In this document: piece by piece, positions 37,001 through 48,262 of the stretch
Layout: every line of letters starts with the position of its first letter
Position numbering within the stretch: position 1 is the first letter of the stretch
Origin: Pithys albifrons albifrons
Lineage: Eukaryota; Chordata; Aves; Passeriformes; Thamnophilidae
NCBI RefSeq assembly: GCF_047495875.1
Contig: NC_092459.1
Coordinates: 37,863,490-37,927,489, forward strand
Reading direction: 5' to 3'
DNA length: 64,000 nucleotides
Position numbers and translations under genes: made by a program
The notes under the pieces: generated by a model
Databases searched by the model: none
What the model was told of the DNA's origin: nothing
What the model saw: the letters and a program-made list of their open reading frames with translations, nothing else

Positions 37001-38311
37001 ATTTTATAAGAATCTCAAATTAGTTATATTTGGTCAACAGAAAATTAATCATATAAAGAAGCAGGGAGAATAGCACAGAAGCATGAGCAAAACAGCTATC
37101 AATACAAATATTAATAGAAAAAAAAATGAAAATATATTCAGGGAAACACCTCAGTGGCAATAGAATTGTTAACTTGCAGGCAAAAACATAATTAAGCGTA
37201 GAGGAAAAATCTAGTTCCATAAATAACTATCTATAGTTGTACACAATTGGCATGTCATTCATATTACACAAAGAGCAAAGAACAGAAATTAATAAGTCTT
37301 ATAGAACTGAGTTCCTAATTACATCCTCACCCAAATAACTAAGCTTTGCAATCTCTTCTTCCTCTCTTTTCTGAAGTATGCTCATTAAAACTATCTGACA
37401 TCATTAGAAAAACATTAATCTTCTGTCTGTTCTCTGTAAGAACAACGTGAAGCATATGAAGGAATAGAACAGACATAGCTCCTAGTTAATAAAATCATCT
37501 GAATAGAATGAGAAGTATCAAGAAAAATTATGCAATTTTTTGTTGTTTAAAAGAATTGTCCATTCTTTCCACATCAGAAGTAAATCAATCCTAGTATTGG
37601 ATTGAACTAAAAGATGTGAATCTGGGAGTGATAACATGAGCATTTACAAACAGGGGACTGATTTGTTATATTCTTGATGGATGTAATAATAAAAGGGAAA
37701 CAAAAATTGCTCCTGTCTTGCTAAAAATTGATTGATACTGTATTGTAGTAATTGGGAGTTATTCAAAATTATTATTTGTTAAGCTTTTTTAAGGCAGGAT
37801 ATTATGCTACATACCATACAGCAGTCCCAACGTCAGTTGAGTTTGTTTACCCATGTTGCCCAAACATGCTTAAAATAGCTAGATTAGATCTTGCAAATGC
37901 AGTGATATAGATGGATGTGAAATCTTTCAGGATGTATGCTAGCTTGGGAAGCAGCCCAAGTCAGAACAATACGTTTTTGCAATATATTTCTTTAGTTTAG
38001 TCAGATACCTATAATTACATATACTGAGGATGCGGTATAGCCATCCATATTTGTTTCTGATGACTTGTTCTACTTTCATTTTGGAAGCTGTATTATGGGG
38101 TCTTTTATCTTTGAGTTTTGAAACTCAGTATTTTCTTGACCCACTCGGTGCAGATGATGTCACCGCTTAACAATATTTTCTTTCTCTCACTTAACACAAG
38201 TACACAGTATTACCTAAAATCTTGGGGCAGACACTAAGAAATGGTACATGGCAAGAGCATACTCTCTAAGCCCTCAAAGACCAGATAGAAACTCTTCAGA
38301 CTATTTCAGAA
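34059..38311. other. Anonymous AT-rich DNA, no confirmed gene
   Basis: No repeat family recognised across 4 kb. The only feature of interest is an exon-like open stretch at 35261-35443, listed separately. AT dinucleotide runs occur near 36911-36925. Confidence 0.5.
35261..35443 (+). other. Exon-like open stretch behind a strong acceptor (unconfirmed)
   Basis: A long pyrimidine tract and CATAG (35256-35260) are followed by a frame open from 35261 to a stop at 35510-35512, 83 codons in all. It begins DLLANPFDYDKAKHSD. A candidate donor is GAAG/GTAAAAAG near 35438-35447, and another is CAG/GTTCTT near 35405. I recognise no protein family, and no neighbouring exon was identified. AT-rich DNA of this length can produce such a patch by chance, so the call stays low. 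Confidence 0.15.
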
Positions 38312-38435
38312 AATGTGTAGATATGGTGCTTAGGGACATGGTTTAGTGGTGGAGTTGGCAGTAATGGGTTAGTAATTGGACTTGTTGGTCTTAGAGGGCT
38401 TTTGCAACTTAAATTATTCTATGATTCCATGATAA
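38312..38435 (+). mobile_element. CR1 LINE 3' terminal fragment, plus strand
   Basis: Short copy of the CR1 3' UTR: 'tgtgtagatatggtgcttag' (38314-38333), 'ggacatggtttagtggtgga' (38334-38353), a degenerate 'ttggacttgttggtctta' and the terminal 'attctatgattccatgata' (38416-38434). The same 3' UTR subtype is present at 33955-34058. Confidence 0.88.
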
Positions 38436-38947
38436 GGGTTAAAGCAACAGACAGGCCTGGATTTGGGATATCAAATTGACTTTTGCATGTTTGTATATAA
38501 CATGTTCTTCTGTGTAGCTGTGCATAGGACTTTGGTTTTCAGCACCATCAGTCCTTTCTTCTCACATATCCAAGAGCTAGACTAAGTCTCAAGGCTGACA
38601 GATGAGTCATGTCTTTTGTAGTTTATAACATGAGGTGTTTAAAACTATGTCCTCTAGCAAATGAGGTTGTATAACAGAGAAACAGAAAGGTAGCTTGGTG
38701 CCAGGGAAAAAAAGCAGTGACCAGCGAATGATGCATCATTGCCTTCTGCTTTAACCTGCAATGTTAGATGCAGCTTCATGGAAGAGCCATGCAACCCAGT
38801 GCCCAGTGTCTGGCCTCTTCAGTCAACTGATGTAGTTTTACAACATATCTCAACACAATAATAAACAGCAAATAGAACATATCAGTGAATCAGCATATTG
38901 CACACTGGACCAGTTCAATATATTGTGGAATTATTTTATAAAATGTG
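38436..38947. other. Anonymous DNA, nothing recognised
   Basis: About 500 bp between a CR1 end and a long LTR. No motif, frame or repeat stands out. Confidence 0.5.
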
Positions 38948-39925
38948 TGTGGAGGGCTGACCCTGGCTGGTTGTCAGGTGCTGACCAAAGCCACTCTATA
39001 GCTCCCCTTCAGAGCTGGGCAATAGACACAAAATACAATGAAAAGCTCAGGAACTGAGATTAACACAGGGATGAGATCACACAGCAACTACTATCACAGG
39101 CAAAACAGTCAACTTGAGGACATTCATTTAATTTATTACCAATGAAAACAGAGTAGTATAATGAGAAATAAAATCAAAATCTTAAAAGCACCTTTTCCTA
39201 CCCCTCTCTTCTCTCTGGCCTCCACTTCACTACTTAATTCTCTACCTTCTCACCACCAGCAGCACAGGGGGACAGGAAATGAGGGCTGTGATCAGTTCAT
39301 CACATGTTGTCTCTGTCTTTGCTTCCTCCTCAGGGGAAGACTCTTTACATTCATTCCCTGCTCCAGCATTGGTCCCTGCGATGGGGTTCAGTTCTTCAGG
39401 AACAGGCTGCTCCAGTGTGAGCACCCCAGGGGGTCTCAAGTCCTGGCAGCAAGCCTGCTACATCATGAACTCCTCTCTCCATGGGTCCAAGGGTCCTGCC
39501 GGCAGCCTCTTGGCTCCATGGCTTCCCACAAGGTCACAGCCTCCTTCATGTACATCTACTGGATTTGGTGTTGGGCTCTCCACAGACTGCAGGTGGATAT
39601 CGGCTTCATTGTGGACCTTCATGAGCACCTGGAGCACCTCTTCCCCCTCCTTCACTGACCCCAATGTCTGCAGAGCTGTTTCTCTCGCATAATATTACTC
39701 CTCTCTCTGGCTGGTATTCTGCAGGATGTTCCCTCTGCTTCTTAAATCTGTTATTCCAAAGGTGCCACCGCCATCACTGATGGGCTCAAACTTGTCCAGT
39801 GGTGAGTCAGTCTTGAAGTCAGCTGGCGTTGGCTCTGTCAGACACAGGGGAAGCTCCTATCAGTTTCTCAGAGAAGAAACATCTATAAACCCTACCTTAC
39901 CAAAACCTGGCTATGCAAACCTACA
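38948..39925 (-). mobile_element. Long endogenous retrovirus LTR, minus strand
   Basis: About 980 bp matching a widespread avian LTR in reverse. On the plus strand it opens TGTGGAGGGCTGACCCTGG and closes with the reversed LTR start 'cctggctatgcaaac' and CTACA. On the minus strand a TATA-like TTTAAG (near 39740) precedes the transcript region, which has diverged tandem units around 39350-39620. An AATAAA signal (plus positions 39132-39137) follows near the 3' end. CpGs are mostly lost, so it is old. Open frames of 137 and 165 codons here read across the LTR on the opposite strand and are not genes. No target-site duplication is evident, so it may be a solo LTR with a decayed target site. Confidence 0.82.
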
Positions 39926-40205
39926 TGTTTCAAAGAAATGAGAAAAGAAAATATAAAATAACCCCTAATGTTAATTAATATGTGTGGTTTGTAAATAATT
40001 AAATACAATTATTTGTTTCCAAGAAAACAAGAATTTAGTACACATTCAGTCTGTTAGTCATTTTTCCCAAGTCTGTAATTTTCCTACCTGTCTATAGGAC
40101 ATACAGGAAATTCTTACAGCCTTGCTTACAAGCATGTTCTTTCTATCATTTAAATCAAAGGAATAAAAAATTGAAGTTACTGAAATTATGCATTCTGAAC
40201 ATGTA
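39926..40205. other. Short unique stretch between two LTRs
   Basis: AT-rich, no motif recognised. Confidence 0.5.
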
Positions 40206-40644
40206 TGTCGCAGTCTTGGTCTCTTTCGGAAGGGACCAGACCAGCGACGGGGTTCGCAGACTGCCTGCTGGGCTGTCGTTCACGGCTATCCCTTGACCCA
40301 AGGTATGGTTTGCCTCGCGAGCTGAGAACAAACACCAAGAAGCCAAGAGTGGTCTGACCTGATCCGAAGATCTAGGCTGATCCAACTTTATTGGGGGAAA
40401 CAGGGGTTTATATAACTTGGGATAGGGAAGGTTCTGGAAAAGGGGTGGAGCTGAGGCGGAGCATGCAAATCCACCTCAGCCCATAGGGTAGGCAAACTAG
40501 GGGGGAGTGAACTTGGGTGTGGACTTGTGACAGGCAGGGCCAGGGCCGCCCCCTAGAGAGAGCTGACCAATGGTAGCTGTCTCCTTGTTGCTAGGCGCCT
40601 GCCTGCCTGGGGGGAAGATTCTAGAACTGGGAGAGCAGTAGACA
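40206..40644 (-). mobile_element. CpG-rich retroviral 3' LTR, minus strand
   Basis: A 439-bp LTR, TG...CA on the minus strand (plus strand opens TGTCGCAGTC and closes GTAGACA). On the minus strand a TATATAAA box (plus 40408-40415) is followed about 20 bp later by AATAAA (plus 40387-40392), then a GC-rich U5. CpG dinucleotides are frequent (near 40208-40330 and 40540-40600) in contrast to every other LTR in the window, which suggests a younger insertion. Retroviral internal sequence follows at 40645-40860, so this is the 3' LTR of a truncated provirus, not a solo LTR. The short LTR with close TATA and polyadenylation signals resembles alpha/beta-type avian endogenous retroviruses (ERVK group); the group call is an inference. 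Confidence 0.75.
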
Positions 40645-40860
40645 TCTTTATTTTAATAAAAATGGGGGAAATAACTGATAACTGGGAAAAGTCCTTGTTG
40701 TTATGTCATTGTCCGGGTTCATGGGGGTCTTCCTGGACCTTCCACACGTCGAACTCTGTACGGCGATCCCTTGCCTTCCTCCATTCCTGCATGTCCATAT
40801 ATTCCCCATCTCCAGCACATTTATTTACTTGTACACTTGTTTTTTCATTTAGTTTTTTAT
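40645..40860 (-). pseudogene. Retroviral internal 3' remnant next to the LTR
   Basis: On the minus strand this lies directly 5' of the LTR at 40206-40644. An A-rich, purine-dominated run just before the LTR start (plus 40645-40665) is in the position of a polypurine tract. Upstream is a short open frame ending at about 40706, rich in charged residues and probably the C-terminal end of a retroviral reading frame. Only this fragment survives; the 5' LTR, gag and pol are absent. Which gene it comes from cannot be told from so short a piece. The junction with flanking DNA near 40860 is approximate. Confidence 0.5.
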
Positions 40861-40867
40861 TTTTAAG

Positions 40868-40920
40868 ATGAATGAAGGACACACCAGCCATTCATTTTAT
40901 TTGCATAAAATATTACAAAG
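40868..40920 (+). other. Exon-like 53-nt patch next to the provirus (unconfirmed)
   Basis: A T-rich tract ending TTTTTAAG is followed by 53 nt that are open in one frame only, starting at an ATG, and then by a consensus donor AAG/GTAAGT (40918-40926). There is no known protein match. It may be a cryptic exon at the provirus edge, and chance is the default explanation. Confidence 0.12.
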
Positions 40921-41310
40921 GTAAGTAGAAAGTTTTTGTTTGATGTTTGATTTATGGTGGTTGAGGGTTGGGGGTTTTTTTCATTATTTTTTTCTATTTC
41001 TGGAAGTAGTGTACTGTAAACAAACAAGAATGTATTTATTTTCACATTTCCTCATACCAAGGGGCATGATGATGCATTGTTTTAGAGATGCATCTGTCAT
41101 ATTGAGCCACATAAAGTGACATGATACAAAGTGACATGTTGATGAACAGTGTTACACAAGGTACATATTTCAGTGTATTATTCAAGGCAGAATTCTAACA
41201 AGAGAAGTCCCAAATGTAAGAAGAATAGAGATCTCTGGATTCTAGTTTCTTTTTTTCTTCTTCTTTCTAGAAATTCTAAACATTGCCAGAAAAATATGTT
41301 CCTTAATATA

Positions 41311-41551
41311 ATCATAGGATTATAAAATTATAAAAACATAGAATATCTGGAGTAGGATGGGACCCAAAATCATTGGAGTCCAACTCCTGGCCCTGCGCAG
41401 GACAGTCCCAAGAATAACACCATGTGTCTGAAGTGTTGTCCAAGGCTTGGGGCTTCCCTGGGGAGCCTGTTCCAGTGCCCAATCACTCTTTAAATGAAAA
41501 TTCTTTTCCTAATACTTAACCTAAACCTCCCTTGACACAGCTTCCAACCTG
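41311..41551 (-). mobile_element. CR1 LINE 3' end, minus strand
   Basis: On the plus strand it begins with a degenerate reversed tail ('atcataggattataaaatta'), then 'tggagtccaactcctggccc' (near 41374), 'gaataacaccatgtgtctga' (near 41412), 'cctggggagcctgttccagt' (near 41457) and 'cctaaacctcccttgacaca' (near 41520). Truncated within the 3' part of ORF2. Confidence 0.92.
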
Positions 41552-43168
41552 TAGAAGTACTCTAGTACTAGTAGTACTCTATTTCCTAATGTCGAGTCAA
41601 TCCTATGAGAAACAGTTTTTTTGGAGGAAATTTTAGTCTGGCTAGAAAAATACCCATTGTACCACCATAAAAAAGAAAGGTGTTTTTAAAAGTTATTGAA
41701 TCTTGTTCTGGCTCTGCGTGATATCAAGTTGTGAATAATGTAGGCTGATAGAAAAGGTAAATTTATTTCATAAGAATATTGCAAAGAATTTTAGCTGACA
41801 GCTGTTGCTTATGAACATGTTTTTCTGTACAGCAGTTATAGCTGGTATTACTGTACTGTGTTAGACTTATATGTAGGAGTTTGTATACAGCAGGAGCACA
41901 ATATTGTTTACTTAAACAGGAAGGTTTATTCACCTCAAAATTACTTGAACTGTGCTTATGTGCTGTAAGCAAGGCCATAGGCAAGTGTATACTAAGAGTG
42001 AAAAGATTAATTTTATAATGCAACTTTAGGAGGCAAAGTCTTTCCAGTGTTTATTTCTTTGCTATGTTTCATAGTTAAACAATACAGTTGCAAGATAGAA
42101 ATTACAAAACATTCTAAGGGGTTACTGAAAGGGATTCAGAGAGAATATGAAAAAAATAGGAATAATGGAAAAACAAAGGAATTGTGTCATGAAAAGTTGC
42201 AGGAGCTGCAAAAGAGAATGCTCATACTCAATACTCATAGAATTTTAAAAGTAGAAAAAGGGCAGAGGACAAATTAGGATATCTCCATATTCACATGTTG
42301 TGTGTTTGGCCCCACATCTGAATCCACAAGTCATGTCTTCATTCACCTGTAACTCCTCAGGATTCAAAAAGTAGCCAGCTTTCCTGGATATTTTCAGATC
42401 TCTCCCAAGTGATGGAAATGAGTGGTAAAGAAAATTAAGCCACTGACAATTCAAAGATGCTGAAATTTGCCTGTGTATGATTACTAAGCCCTGATACTAT
42501 GGTCAAATCCAAGTTTTGGTGCAGTCCCAGTGGAACCTCACCATTTACCTTCATTGGTTTCAAACTGAATTCAGTTCCATGCCTGGTTCAGATTAATATT
42601 ATAGACCTTCTTGAAAACAAATGAGACCTCACAGAAAGCATTAAGATGGTTTTTAATGAGCACAGATTCTGGTATACAGTGATGACAAACAGCAAAAGGA
42701 AATTAAATCAGAAATTTGTTTAATTTTCTCCCTTCGTCATCATCTCTCATATCAATTCTAGAGCCTTGGGTGCTTTAGACAGGATGGTTTGGACTGTATT
42801 CTCAAAGCCAACAATGTAAAGAAAAAAACCCAAACAAACCTCACAAAACTCCTATGATCCTCCTTTTGTTTTCAGATGCAGTCCATGAGAGTGGAAATCC
42901 AGACCCATGGAATTTAATGGCAAAACTTTTACTGACTATACTGAGGACAAGATTTCACTGTTGTTTAAAAAAAAATGTTGTGCTTGCTTCAGACTACTGC
43001 ATCAGTTTACTTTCTTTTCACTGATGCCTAAGGATTTTAGTGTATATTTCATAGATTTTTAGAATTATATGGGTTACATGGATTTTCCTGGGTTGCTCAT
43101 ATATTAAGTGGTATTAGAAGTTACTAAAACATTTTCTTATACATTTTTAAGCTCTCTGAAGGGCACAG
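41552..43168. other. Anonymous AT-rich DNA, no gene seen
   Basis: Just beyond the CR1 edge, AGTACT occurs three times in 26 bp (41556-41581), a small imperfect repeat. The rest holds no recognised repeat or coding signal. Confidence 0.5.
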
Positions 43169-43491
43169 TGTTTTGAAGAGCCACCTGCAAGATAGCTGGG
43201 AGACAAAACACAAGAAGAAGGCCTAGAGGTCCTGCTGCTTCTCCAAGGGGCAGTTTTGAAGTTTTCTATGGGTGGGGCACCAGGGGAAATGAGAATCATG
43301 GTTGGTTGGTCATAGATATCACATATGTTAATGTCTGGAGAGGTTATAAAAGCCATAACATCCCTGGTCAGGTGTGCACAGACCTTGGGTGTGCCCCTTG
43401 GAAGCTTTCAATAAAGGTATACCATCTGTCTTTCTCCATTAACATTGTTTCTGAGTGTCTATTTTCACAGGAATTTAGGCAACAGGCAACA
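43169..43491 (+). mobile_element. Endogenous retrovirus LTR, probably solo
   Basis: A compact plus-strand LTR. U3 is moderately GC-rich, TATAAAAG lies at 43345-43352 and AATAAA at 43410-43415 with 57 bp between them. A short U5 ends in a doubled GGCAACA (43478-43491). The likely start is TGTTTTGAAG at 43169, complementary to the AACA end. No retroviral coding sequence adjoins it. The right boundary is ambiguous because of the doubled end. The 65-codon frame at 43306-43503 crosses the core promoter and is not a gene. Confidence 0.7.
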
Positions 43492-45107
43492 TCACATCCT
43501 TAAATAGTCACTCTATTTACTAACAGTACACTTTGCTCTGCTCCTTAAAAGAACCTTATTTAACAAGGTACCATTGTAAATGCTTAGGTTTAATTTATGC
43601 AGTTGCAGGTGTTACGAAGCAGTACAGAATTCGACTCATTCAATAAAAGGGAATGAAAGTAGTGTAATGGTGCTAGAGTTAAGGAATAGTTGATTACCAA
43701 TAATTATGATGCCTGTGATGAGTACTTTGACTTTTACAGTTCCAGGCAATTTACATTCTTTAGATATATAGCAGGGAGAGAAATGAAACAAGAGCTTCAG
43801 CCTCTTTGGGGAATTAAAAAAAAAAAAGAATCAAACCTCTATTTCTCAAAAGAGCAACTAGATTGGCTGTATTTCAGACCCATCAACACTATCAACATTT
43901 AAAAGACAAGAGGGTGAGAGTAAAAATATTGTGATAAAACCACTCACAACTAATATCAGGAAAAATGAAATTTCAACTTTGCTGTCACTCTGCTGACTGA
44001 GTTGACGAGGTAAGCTGATGTAGGGCTTTTTTTAAGCTGTGATTGGCCTGCCAGCATGAATTTGTGTTGTCATGCTGAGGGCCCTTCTAATAGCCCAGAG
44101 GTAGCAGGTGGTTTCTGACTTACAGAGGCTTGCAACTATTTTATTATTTGTTGGCTCTTTTATCCCTGACAGATTCAAACACAAATAAATTCAATCAAGA
44201 ACCTTTACCTTTCTGTGATTCCATTTGGTACCTGCAGCTAGCTGCAGTGCATTTCTGAAATAGCATGACAACAGTCTCAGTGATGTGACTAGAGGTAAAC
44301 AAGATGTTTCATATCCTGAGTGGTGATGGCTGGGCATCTGAAACAAGGAAGAAAAGAAATGCAAGTTTCTTGTGGAGTTCACAAGTGGGGGAAACAGTGA
44401 ACTTGAGGAGAGGCCTTAGCTAAATTTTCCTTGGAAATCAAGGATTGCAAAATAAAGTACTGTTTTTGAATGAAAGATGTATCCAATCAAAACTGTATCC
44501 AAAATAATTAAGTGCAGTTGGCAAGAATATAATGACTTGGTACAAAGTGGTTGCTTTGTAAGCATGCCCCTGAGTTTCCAGTCCTCACAATATGCAAGTT
44601 GAAAGTGGTTCCATCACTCTAATGTTGCTAAGAGACCACCAGTCCTATCAGTAGGGGAAAATTGACTGCTATGTGATCCAAAGGATTTTGTTAAATCTGA
44701 GTCAGTCTGTGAATGTCCGTGCCTCAGGCCTTTTAGTGAATGCTGCACATCTCTGAGCTTAGTCTGCCACAGGCTGTCCCAAAAATTGAGGTCTTCTGAA
44801 AAAGCAATTCTCTTTCAGAAGGCTGTCTGCTTTTATTTGACTCCAGTAACAGAAGCTCATTTTTATTAAATGCCTCCAGAATCAGTTGAATGTGAAGGTC
44901 TGTGACAAAATAAATCTTAAGATTTTCCCAAGATCTGTATTTTTTGTGTTGTAGAAGTAAATGCCTCTATGCAGGAAGAAAATATCAACTAGTAAATATA
45001 GTTACTGTGCATTTGTAAATTTTCTTTAAATTGTCCTCTTCAAAGAGATTTTTGAGAAGTCTGACAGTAGATGTGAAATCAAGGCAAAGTTATCCCTCAT
45101 CCCATTT
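43492..45107. other. Anonymous AT-rich DNA with one short hairpin
   Basis: No gene or repeat family recognised. At 44045-44083 an 8-bp perfect stem (CAGCATGA with TCATGCTG) is extended by GGCC arms after a small internal loop. This is too short to call an RNA gene. Confidence 0.45.
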
Positions 45108-45169
45108 ACTTGGAATATAGGGTAATATATATATATATATATATATATATATTACCCTATATTCCAAGT
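45108..45169. repeat. Perfect 62-bp AT-rich palindrome
   Basis: The sequence equals its own reverse complement over 62 bases, centred between 45138 and 45139. The arms are ACTTGGAATATAGGGTAAT and its complement around a (TA)n core (about 45123-45154). There is no mismatch and no spacer. Outer arms of 15 non-repetitive bases show that this is not just a TA microsatellite. It can form a hairpin or cruciform, like the palindromic AT-rich repeats known to be unstable in vertebrate genomes. Confidence 0.95.
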
Positions 45170-48162
45170 GTATATATATATACTTATAACACAAAAGTAT
45201 ATATTTCAAGAAGTGTCTACTTAGTCTAAGCGAGGCAATCACTCTTCCAGATGTGTCAGGGCCGAGGGATTTTTAAGGCATTTTCATGTTCTGGTAAAAG
45301 GCATTTTTGATTAAATGATTTTGATAACTTTTATCCAGGAAGCAGTATTCCAAATTCCTATTCAGTCATTTGATTATATTACTGAATTGCTCCTGTCTTC
45401 ATTCAATTGAAATGAGTAGATAGATGGTACAACACTGACTCCACCTCACCTGACCCTGACCCTGTCTTCCCTTTTCTCCCCTTTATTCCTCTACAAAGAG
45501 CAGGAGTGATGTTAGGACATTCAGAAATTTCCATACATTCTCATACTGCAGTAAATCTTCACATTCCTCTCAAAGAAAAGCTCAGAAGATCAGGAGAGAT
45601 GGAAGCAGAGCAAACCATCAGAAATAAAAAGATGTGTCAAAAGACAAAACCACTGAGCTTTCTCAGTGAGACGAAACACAAAACCTGTGTGAAAAAGTGA
45701 AAAATTTCCTGTCCAGGCACTGAGATTCAAGTGCAAAACTCCCAACAGTTGTTTTCCTCTCTTTCTCTGGAGTCTCCTCATACAAATGCTTATAGTCTCT
45801 TAAAATTAAGCTTATTCTGCTTCTTTGCTATTTCAAAACACCATGGAGTTTGTGATAGTCAACACCTCTTTAAGATTTAGTACCTTGAAAGTTTTTACTA
45901 TGTTATTTTTCTATTTGCTGTAACTATTTTCCTTAGCTTGTGATAAAGGCTATCAAATTTTGTCTGTCTACAGAGCTTCACATTGTAATGTCCTGTCATT
46001 CAGTTTGTGAGTCAACACTTCCTTATGCTATCAAACCTTATTATATCAAAAATAAAGTTTCATACAGTTTTGAACTAAACAGTAGAAATCCCTGGACACA
46101 CTTTAGGTTCCGTAAATTAAAAATTAAATATATTTTTTGTTTTCTGTGTCAATGGTCCAACATATCAGTTGTAATCACTGAAAGACTCCAGAAGACTCAC
46201 CTGTGGTCCATATTGAGTGGTAATTACAGGTAAATGCAAGCATACAGTGGTACAAAATACATAAGTTCAGCCACTTTAAGCTCACTTTAGGATCCAGGGA
46301 CAGATTATAGAGTAGAGGCTAAGCAGTTTTCTTTTTCACAGATAATTTCACAAAGTCTTAGGAATAGCAATGGTCCATTGTCTATAGTCAGTAAACTTTT
46401 TTCTTTAAATCAAAATATATCCCTGAGCAAGGAGGGGCATCAAAGGGTTGTAAAAGAGAAAATAACCCAGTTTTGTGCCCCTTCTTCTAGATAGAAGTTC
46501 CTTTTCCTCTTTAGCCATTTTTGAGTTGTTTCTCAAAACCTCAAACTAAACCAAACCAAACCAACAAAATCCAACCAAATAAACCATCGAAAATCTCACC
46601 CAAACAACTAACACTGCCAAAACTGGCCTATAAATTTAGTGAGCTGGTGCAGACTTGGATAACTTTGGCTCATTGACTCTGGGCTTCAGACTTGTATTAG
46701 CAAAAAGGAGGTGGTAAATCTGTAACTCACAGAAGTGGAATGCACATTAAATCTTCCCACCATTTCACAAGTATTCTAGATTTTAGCACAATAAATGTCA
46801 TGGAAGGCCTAGAAATAAAGTGTTTAATGAATGAGTAATATCCTTGACTTCCGTAGTACCCTCTCTGTTTATCTCAAGTAAGAAGTCTAACTCAATTAAA
46901 TTGTTTAATGTTTCCAAACACATCTTGGAAAATTGTATTTGTTTTCTTCTTTAAAATGAATACAGTTTGTATACCAGTCACTTCCAATAGGATAAGTTTG
47001 GAGAGCTATCCTCTATATATCTCCATAGAAAAGTGTACTTTAATGCCTGAGTCATGAAAGCAATTCTGAACATTTACCCTGTAACAAAATTAAATGGATT
47101 ATTTTGCTGTTTGCTTTTTGGTTTTGTGTTTTTTGTTTGTTTTGGTTTTTTTTTTCCCTTTCTGAAAGTAAATATTTAGAATTGCAATCACAAATATTTA
47201 CACTACAATGAGATGGAGAGACAATGTTTATAAGTAGACTGTATGATAAATGCTTCTAAATATAATCATGTCTTCAGAGAAACATTTTTTCCTAATTTCT
47301 TTGTAATAGAAAAAGTGACCACACCAATGTGTCAGGAACTTTGGTTGCTAAAGTACATTTCAGTTGATATAATAACATAAATTACATCACTGGAGGGAAT
47401 TTGCACCTTCCTGAGGAAAGGCTGCCATGAAAATTTACTGGTGTTATGCTGCACAACTTCCAGGAAGATATATCTGTCAATCCGAATTCAGTGCTGCAGG
47501 TCCATTTCTAATTAGAAAGGTTGTCTAGCATATAGATTCTCCATCTGCTAATATATATATGTTACATGTTTTTCTATACTGCTCTATCTATAAAGCTTTC
47601 CAGAAGACAAAGTTTTATGTACATGTGCAGAAGATGAATCACCACTTTTTGCACCTGCAAAGACTCCATTTAACCTGTTTGCATACAAAAGTTAGTGCTT
47701 GCCTAACCAAACAGTATTTGTGGGTGTCCAAAGCTCTCTGCCTTTGGAACTTCCCAAACAAGTTTTCCATATTTGATATTATTAAATACTTAGAGTTGAA
47801 AAGGAAATTGCACTTCAAAATTCACTACTTAAGTTGAAAACACAGGTTTCAAGTTGTTCAGTAGAAAAGCCAGACACTATGAGTTAGGCAGTGTGTGCAA
47901 TGCTTTAATTTCTCTAATAAGACAGCATAATGGCCCATTATTGTTTTTACATGCCACCTAACTGTGCTCTTCAAACAAATTTTCTGTCAAATTTTCTTTT
48001 AGCCTCCATATATTACATTTGTATTGATCCTGGGCCCTTCAAAACATAATGTTAGAGAAATGTTGAAGTGTTTCACTAAAAGTGTTCAGAGCCATTTACA
48101 GCCTTCCAGTAAACATCTTGTTATTCATCTCTCCATTAGAGGTATAACATGGTAGTTTATGA
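45170..48162. other. Anonymous AT-rich DNA with A/C-rich and T/G-rich tracts
   Basis: Low-complexity stretches lie at 46540-46605 (repeating ACCAA-like) and 47105-47160 (T/G-rich with T runs). No gene or repeat family recognised. Confidence 0.5.
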
Positions 48163-48262
48163 ATATATATATATATATACACATATATATATATATAGTT
48201 TTAATTTTATATGCATACACATACATATACACATATATGTATATCAATATACATACATACAA
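48163..48262. repeat. Compound (TA)n/(CA)n/(TACA)n simple repeat
   Basis: TA runs at 48163-48178 and 48183-48198 are separated by ACACA. A mix of ATACACATACATAT and TACATACATACA units follows to about 48262. It is length-unstable in appearance. Confidence 0.88.

Noticed and set aside
39161..39692. Open frames of 165 and 137 codons on the plus strand
   Set aside because: Both lie inside, and antisense to, the long LTR at 38948-39925. They come from its repeated GC-rich units.
41556..41581. Triple AGTACT near a CR1 edge as a possible regulatory repeat
   Set aside because: Only 26 bp with imperfect spacing, most simply a small replication slip.
46540..46605. A/C-rich ACCAA-like repeats as a possible telomere-like or satellite array
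   Set aside because: The units do not keep a constant period and are not TTAGGG-related. It is ordinary low complexity.
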